The notes under the pieces: generated by a model
Database searches by the model: none
What the model was told of the DNA's origin: nothing
Seen by the model: the letters and a program-made list of their open reading frames with translations, nothing else
Shown here: positions 7,422 through 10,123 of the stretch, piece by piece
Numbering within the stretch: position 1 is the first letter of the stretch
Layout: every line of letters starts with the position of its first letter
NCBI GenBank assembly: GCA_902493915.1
Contig: CABUQY010000060.1
Coordinates: 1 to 10,123, forward strand
From: an uncultured Collinsella sp.
GTDB taxonomy: Bacteria; Actinomycetota; Coriobacteriia; Coriobacteriales; Coriobacteriaceae
DNA length: 10,123 nt
Direction: 5' to 3'
Translations under genes and position numbers: made by a program

Positions 7422-7720
7422 TCTCACCGCTCCTTTCGGCTTGCAGCTCATCCATTGCCCGAGTCCCAAGTCGACCCCGTGGCATCGGCTTCCACTATGA
7501 GCGTATGACGAAACACGGCGCCGGCGAAGTGACCCGTGGCCCAAATAACGACCCACCAGCGTTCCTTATGGGCCAAAAGAACTCGCACATGCACGCCCCC
7601 GGCCCATAAAACGAGACGTCTGTCCCAATGTTCGATTCGATCCAACAATCCGCACGACACGTTTTCGACAACGTATCCAACCGCAAACGCAGCAAGACGC
7701 ATTCGGCCGCCTTCAAATTT
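7422..7720. other. Intergenic region between divergent genes
   Basis: Roughly 300 bases separate the lipoprotein start from the ATPase operator array. Short minus-strand frames here lack start signals and read as noise. I see no clear -35/-10 pair for the lipoprotein; CATAGT near 7499-7494 is a weak -10 candidate. The notable content is a set of GGCCCA elements at 7538-7614 and an AGACGTCT palindrome at 7614-7621. Confidence 0.45.
7538..7614. repeat. Three related GGCCCA(N)ATAA elements
   Basis: GGCCCAAATAACGA (7538-7551) and GGCCCATAAAACGA (7601-7614) are near-identical direct copies. Between them TTATGGGCC (7566-7574) is the exact reverse complement of GGCCCATAA (7601-7609), leaving a 26-base loop. 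The set lies 117-193 bases upstream of the lipoprotein start and could be regulator binding sites or an RNA hairpin in a long leader. It is suggestive only. Confidence 0.3.
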
Positions 7721-7822
7721 ACTCGGGCAGAACCGACTCGGTTTTGTCCGAGTAAACTCGAGCATAAACTGATCCATGCGATACAATTAACTCGGACAAA
7801 ACCGAGTCGGAAGGAACCGAGT
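7721..7822. promoter_or_regulatory. Composite inverted-repeat operator array of the ATPase gene
   Basis: Two 33-bp blocks face each other: 7721-7753 and 7790-7822. Each is built as ACTCGG-N6-CCGA(C/G)TCGG-N6-CCGAGT, so each holds two overlapping 18-bp palindromes (ACTCGG-N6-CCGAGT) offset by 15 bp. The blocks are reverse complements: 7733-7753 and 7790-7810 match over 21 bp without mismatch, and only the outer N6 spacer differs. The right block covers the predicted transcription start and the Shine-Dalgarno AAGGA (7811-7815) and ends three bases from the start codon. The geometry suggests cooperative or looping repression, probably by the winged helix of the ATPase itself (inference). Confidence 0.72.
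7782..7787 (+). promoter_or_regulatory. Probable -10 element of the ATPase gene
   Basis: TACAAT (7782-7787) sits in the gap between the two operator blocks, so transcription would begin near 7794, inside the right block. The expected -35 position (7759-7764, CGAGCA) is a poor match, so the promoter is weak or needs help. The leader would be about 30 bases. Confidence 0.5.
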
Positions 7823-7824
7823 AA

Positions 7825-9207
7825 GTGGAATTTATTGGCAGGGAGCGTGAGCTCGCCCGTATTAAGAAAACGCTCAAAGCACCCGAGCAGCGCAATGTTC
7901 TCATTTACGGCAGGCGTCGCGTCGGAAAAAGTGAGCTCATCAAGCAGGCGCTAACCGATTTGTCGGACGTCGCAACGGTCTATTACGAGTGCCGCCAAAC
8001 CTCCGAGGCAGACAACCTCGAGAGTCTGTCCGTCCTTGTTGCTGAAGCGCTGAGCTTTCCTCCGCTCGCCTTCACAGGCATCCGTGAGCTCATCGAATTT
8101 CTGTTTGCCCAAGCTAAAGACAAGAACATTACCCTCGTTCTCGACGAATACCCCTACTTGAGAGATGCGGTTAAAGGCTTAGACAGCATTCTTCAGACCT
8201 CAATCGACGCCCACAGGGAAGACTCACGTTTAAACATTGTCCTGTGCGGCTCCTACGTTGAGATTATGAAATCCCTCATCGAGCATGAAAGCCCCCTCTA
8301 CGGGCGAATTGATCTCGCGCTTGAGCTTAAGCCCATGGATTACTTTGACGCTGCGAAGTTCTATCCCGCGTTCTCGCCCGAGGACAAGGTGCGGCTCTAT
8401 AGCGTTTTTGGCGGTATCCCCTTTTACAATCGCCTCATCGATCAATCCCAAAGCGTACGCGACAACATCATCGAGCTCGTCACGGAACCTGGCGCCCGCT
8501 TAGAAAGCGAGGTGCCGTCCTATCTCAACGCCGAGATCTCGAAGATGACCAACGCCAACGAAGTTTTCGGGGCTCTCGCACAAGGCTACTCCCGTTGGGG
8601 GGACGTGCTGGCACAGTCGCACGTCTCGAGCGGTCCGGCCATGGCAGACGTGCTCGACAAGCTCATGTCACTCGAAATCGTCCAAAAGCGTGCACCCATC
8701 AACGACCCTACGAACAAGCGCAAGTCTGGCTACTTTGTAGTGGATCCGCTTTCGCTCTTTTACTATCGCTATGTTTTCCGCAATGCCTCAGCGCGTCAGC
8801 TGCTCGACCCGGAAGTCTTCTATGATCGTCACGTCTTCCAAGACTTCGAGGAAAACTACGTTCCTCATATGTTCGAGGAGATCTGCCGTCAATACCTCGT
8901 GCGGCAGAACAGGACCGGCAAGATCGAACCGGCTTTCGACGCCATAGGCAAGTACTGGTACGACGACCCCGCAAACAAAACGAGCGGCGAATTCGATGTG
9001 GTAACGCAAGACCCCGAGGGCTACGCATTCTACGAAGCAAAGTTCCGCAAATCCCCCATCACGCAAAAAATGGTCGACGAGGAAATCGCCCAAGTCGAGG
9101 CAACGGGACTCAAGTGCCATCGCTATGGATTCTTCTCCCGTTCGGGCTTCGAAGCTGGCGAAAGCGATCGAACCGTCTTCATCGACCTGCCGCAGATGTT
9201 TGGATAG
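7825..9207 (+). CDS. AAA-family ATPase with DUF234 PD-(D/E)XK nuclease-like C-terminus (COG1672 type)
   Basis: The protein has 460 residues. It opens with FIGRERELARI, typical of the Archaeal-ATPase family (PF01637). Motifs in order: Walker A GRRRVGKS (29-36); Walker B LVLDE with D107-E108; a sensor-like LCGS (140-143); the family-typical ESPLYGR (155-161). Residues about 245-295 fit a winged helix. The C-terminal DUF234 region (about 315-430) shows E351/E352 in a helix, then GEFDVV (D391), then FYEAKF (E404, K406), the D-(E-x-K) core of PD-(D/E)XK nucleases, apparently intact. Start GTG at 7825 follows AAGGA (7811-7815) by nine bases; the next lines of the protein fit the family N-terminus exactly. 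It stands alone, with no partner gene. The biological role of the family is unsettled; roles in DNA processing, defence or regulation are possible. Composition looks somewhat less GC-rich than its neighbours, hinting at transfer. Confidence 0.88.
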   Translation: MEFIGRERELARIKKTLKAPEQRNVLIYGRRRVGKSELIKQALTDLSDVATVYYECRQTSEADNLESLSVLVAEALSFPPLAFTGIRELIEFLFAQAKDKNITLVLDEYPYLRDAVKGLDSILQTSIDAHREDSRLNIVLCGSYVEIMKSLIEHESPLYGRIDLALELKPMDYFDAAKFYPAFSPEDKVRLYSVFGGIPFYNRLIDQSQSVRDNIIELVTEPGARLESEVPSYLNAEISKMTNANEVFGALAQGYSRWGDVLAQSHVSSGPAMADVLDKLMSLEIVQKRAPINDPTNKRKSGYFVVDPLSLFYYRYVFRNASARQLLDPEVFYDRHVFQDFEENYVPHMFEEICRQYLVRQNRTGKIEPAFDAIGKYWYDDPANKTSGEFDVVTQDPEGYAFYEAKFRKSPITQKMVDEEIAQVEATGLKCHRYGFFSRSGFEAGESDRTVFIDLPQMFG

Positions 9208-9250
9208 GACAGGACAGGTCCCTCCCGCATTCCAAGCATTCATTATCTAA

Positions 9251-9266
9251 TCGAACGGTTGTTCGA
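9251..9266. promoter_or_regulatory. LexA (SOS) box
   Basis: TCGAAC-GGTT-GTTCGA is a perfect palindromic match to the actinobacterial and Bacillus LexA consensus CGAAC-N4-GTTCG. With the flanking A and T it is symmetric over 18 bases. It lies 43 bases after the ATPase stop, 15 bases before the -35 of the next promoter and 98 bases before the gyrB-like start codon. As a short palindrome it could also form a weak hairpin, but no good T-run follows. Confidence 0.65.
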
Positions 9267-9281
9267 TGGATTTCGTGTTGG

Positions 9282-9310
9282 TTGGAATCGTCTGTGGGCT
9301 GGGCTATGCT
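9282..9310 (+). promoter_or_regulatory. Promoter of the gyrB-like gene
   Basis: TTGGAA (9282-9287) and TATGCT (9305-9310) are separated by 17 bases, a reasonable vegetative promoter. Transcription would start near 9317, giving a leader of about 48 bases before the ATG at 9365. Confidence 0.5.
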
Positions 9311-9364
9311 ACCTTGACTATCTATATGACTTAAACGCAGCAAAGGAGCACCGAGAGAGCGAGT

Positions 9365-10123
9365 ATGGCAAAAAACACCGCAAACTATGGTAACGACAGT
9401 ATCCGCCAGCTCAAGGACGAGGAGCGCGTACGCCTGCGCCCTGCCGTCATCTTCGGCTCGGACGGACTCGATGGCTGCGCGCATGCCGCCTTCGAGATTC
9501 TGTCCAACGCCGTTGACGAGGCGCGCCAGGGCTACGGCAAGCTCATCACCCTTACCGCCTTTCGCGATGGTTCCATTCAGGTAGAGGACAACGGCCGCGG
9601 CTGCCCGCTCGACTGGAACCCCTCCGAGAAGCGCTTTAACTGGGAACTCGTCTTTTGCGAGCTCTACGCCGGCGGCAAATACAACAATAACCAGGGCGGC
9701 GACTACGACTTCTCGCTCGGCACCAACGGCCTGGGCTCATGCGCAACCCAGTACGCCTCCGAATACATGGACGTCACGGTTTGGCGCGACGGCAACAAGT
9801 ACTCCCTGCACTTTAAGAAGGGCAAGGTCGTCGGTGCCAAAAAGAAGGCACTCGAGATTGAGCCCAGCGACGAGAACCGCACCGGCACCACCATCAAGTG
9901 GCGCCCCGATCTTGAGGTCTTTACCTCGATCAGCATTCCCCACGACTGGTATCGCGAGACCATGCGCCGCCAGGCCGTGGTCAACGCCAACGTGACCTTC
10001 CGCCTGTGCATCGAAGGTGACGATGGCGAGTTTTCCGAAGAGGATTTTTGCTATCCCAAGGGCATCGAAGACTACGTGCTCGAGAAGGTCGGTACCGACT
10101 ACCTCACCGAGCCTTTCTTTATC
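9365..10123 (+). CDS. Divergent GyrB/ParE-like type IIA topoisomerase ATPase subunit, 5' part
   Basis: The first 253 codons are present with no stop; the gene runs off the right edge. The protein has a GHKL ATPase domain: FEILSNAVDEA with E44, N48 and D51 (ATP and Mg contacts), DNGRG (75-79), and GTNGLG (119-124), which replaces the GLHGVG lid of canonical GyrB. The start, YGNDSIRQLKDEERVRLRP, matches the GyrB/ParE pattern around the RxRPxxxxGS segment, but the text differs from housekeeping GyrB (FGSDGLDGCAHA instead of the usual IGSTGERGLHH type). It resembles the second, atypical GyrB-like subunit of gut Clostridia and Coriobacteriia. It would work with a GyrA/ParC-like partner, probably encoded next. 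GAGAGAG (9353-9359) lies five bases before the ATG; the stronger AAAGGAG (9342-9348) is unusually far, at 16 bases. An SOS box lies upstream. I give no symbol because gyrB and parE cannot be told apart here. Confidence 0.85.
   Translation, partial: MAKNTANYGNDSIRQLKDEERVRLRPAVIFGSDGLDGCAHAAFEILSNAVDEARQGYGKLITLTAFRDGSIQVEDNGRGCPLDWNPSEKRFNWELVFCELYAGGKYNNNQGGDYDFSLGTNGLGSCATQYASEYMDVTVWRDGNKYSLHFKKGKVVGAKKKALEIEPSDENRTGTTIKWRPDLEVFTSISIPHDWYRETMRRQAVVNANVTFRLCIEGDDGEFSEEDFCYPKGIEDYVLEKVGTDYLTEPFFI

Noticed and set aside
7448..7786. Minus-strand 112-codon frame upstream of the lipoprotein gene
   Set aside because: It spans the operator array, lacks a ribosome binding site and shows no recognisable domain or consistent codon bias.
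9208..9230. Possible terminator after the ATPase gene (GGAC-AG-GTCC)
   Set aside because: The stem is only four pairs and no T-run follows.
1..10123. CRISPR arrays, tRNA, rRNA and insertion sequences
   Set aside because: No regularly spaced repeats, cloverleaf-like sequence, transposase frame or terminal inverted repeats were seen. The only long inverted repeat is the ATPase operator, which encloses just 36 bases.

Overview
The window looks like chromosomal DNA of a gut Actinobacterium of the class Coriobacteriia, most likely Collinsella or a close relative. This is inferred from high GC, GC-rich third codon positions, a TPR/LuxR one-component regulator beside a large surface protein with an LAXTG-type sorting motif, an actinobacterial LexA box, and a divergent second-type GyrB-like topoisomerase. 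No database search was possible.

Layout. Positions 1-102 (minus) hold the start of a PadR-family repressor, with a strong promoter at 140-168. Positions 169-759 are a roughly 590-base stretch with no gene I can defend: a possible MerR-type operator, a weak 90-codon reading frame, a possible decayed minus-strand frame and a perfect 17-bp palindrome just before the next gene. Positions 760-1764 (plus) encode a TPR-like regulator with a C-terminal LuxR HTH. Positions 1922-6289 (plus) encode a 1455-residue exported protein with a Tat-like signal, a beta-rich ectodomain and a C-terminal LAGTGD sorting signal. A minus-strand terminator at 6337-6371 separates it from a convergent lipoprotein gene (6402-7421, minus). 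A 403-base intergenic region follows, ending in an elaborate inverted-repeat operator array. It sits directly on the promoter, ribosome binding site and start of an AAA ATPase/DUF234 gene (7825-9207, plus). A consensus LexA box (9251-9266) and a good promoter (9282-9310) precede the truncated gyrB-like gene (9365 to the window end, plus).

How the parts may work together. The LuxR protein is probably the local regulator of the cell-wall-anchored protein that follows it. The lipoprotein is a separate envelope gene with its own terminator. The ATPase appears to be a stand-alone transcription unit. Its four 18-bp palindromic sites form two 33-bp blocks facing each other across the -10 element, which suggests tight, probably autogenous, control. 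It carries Walker motifs, a winged helix and a C-terminal PD-(D/E)XK-like nuclease core. This ATPase with its operator array is the most unusual unit in the window. The topoisomerase gene may be under SOS control.
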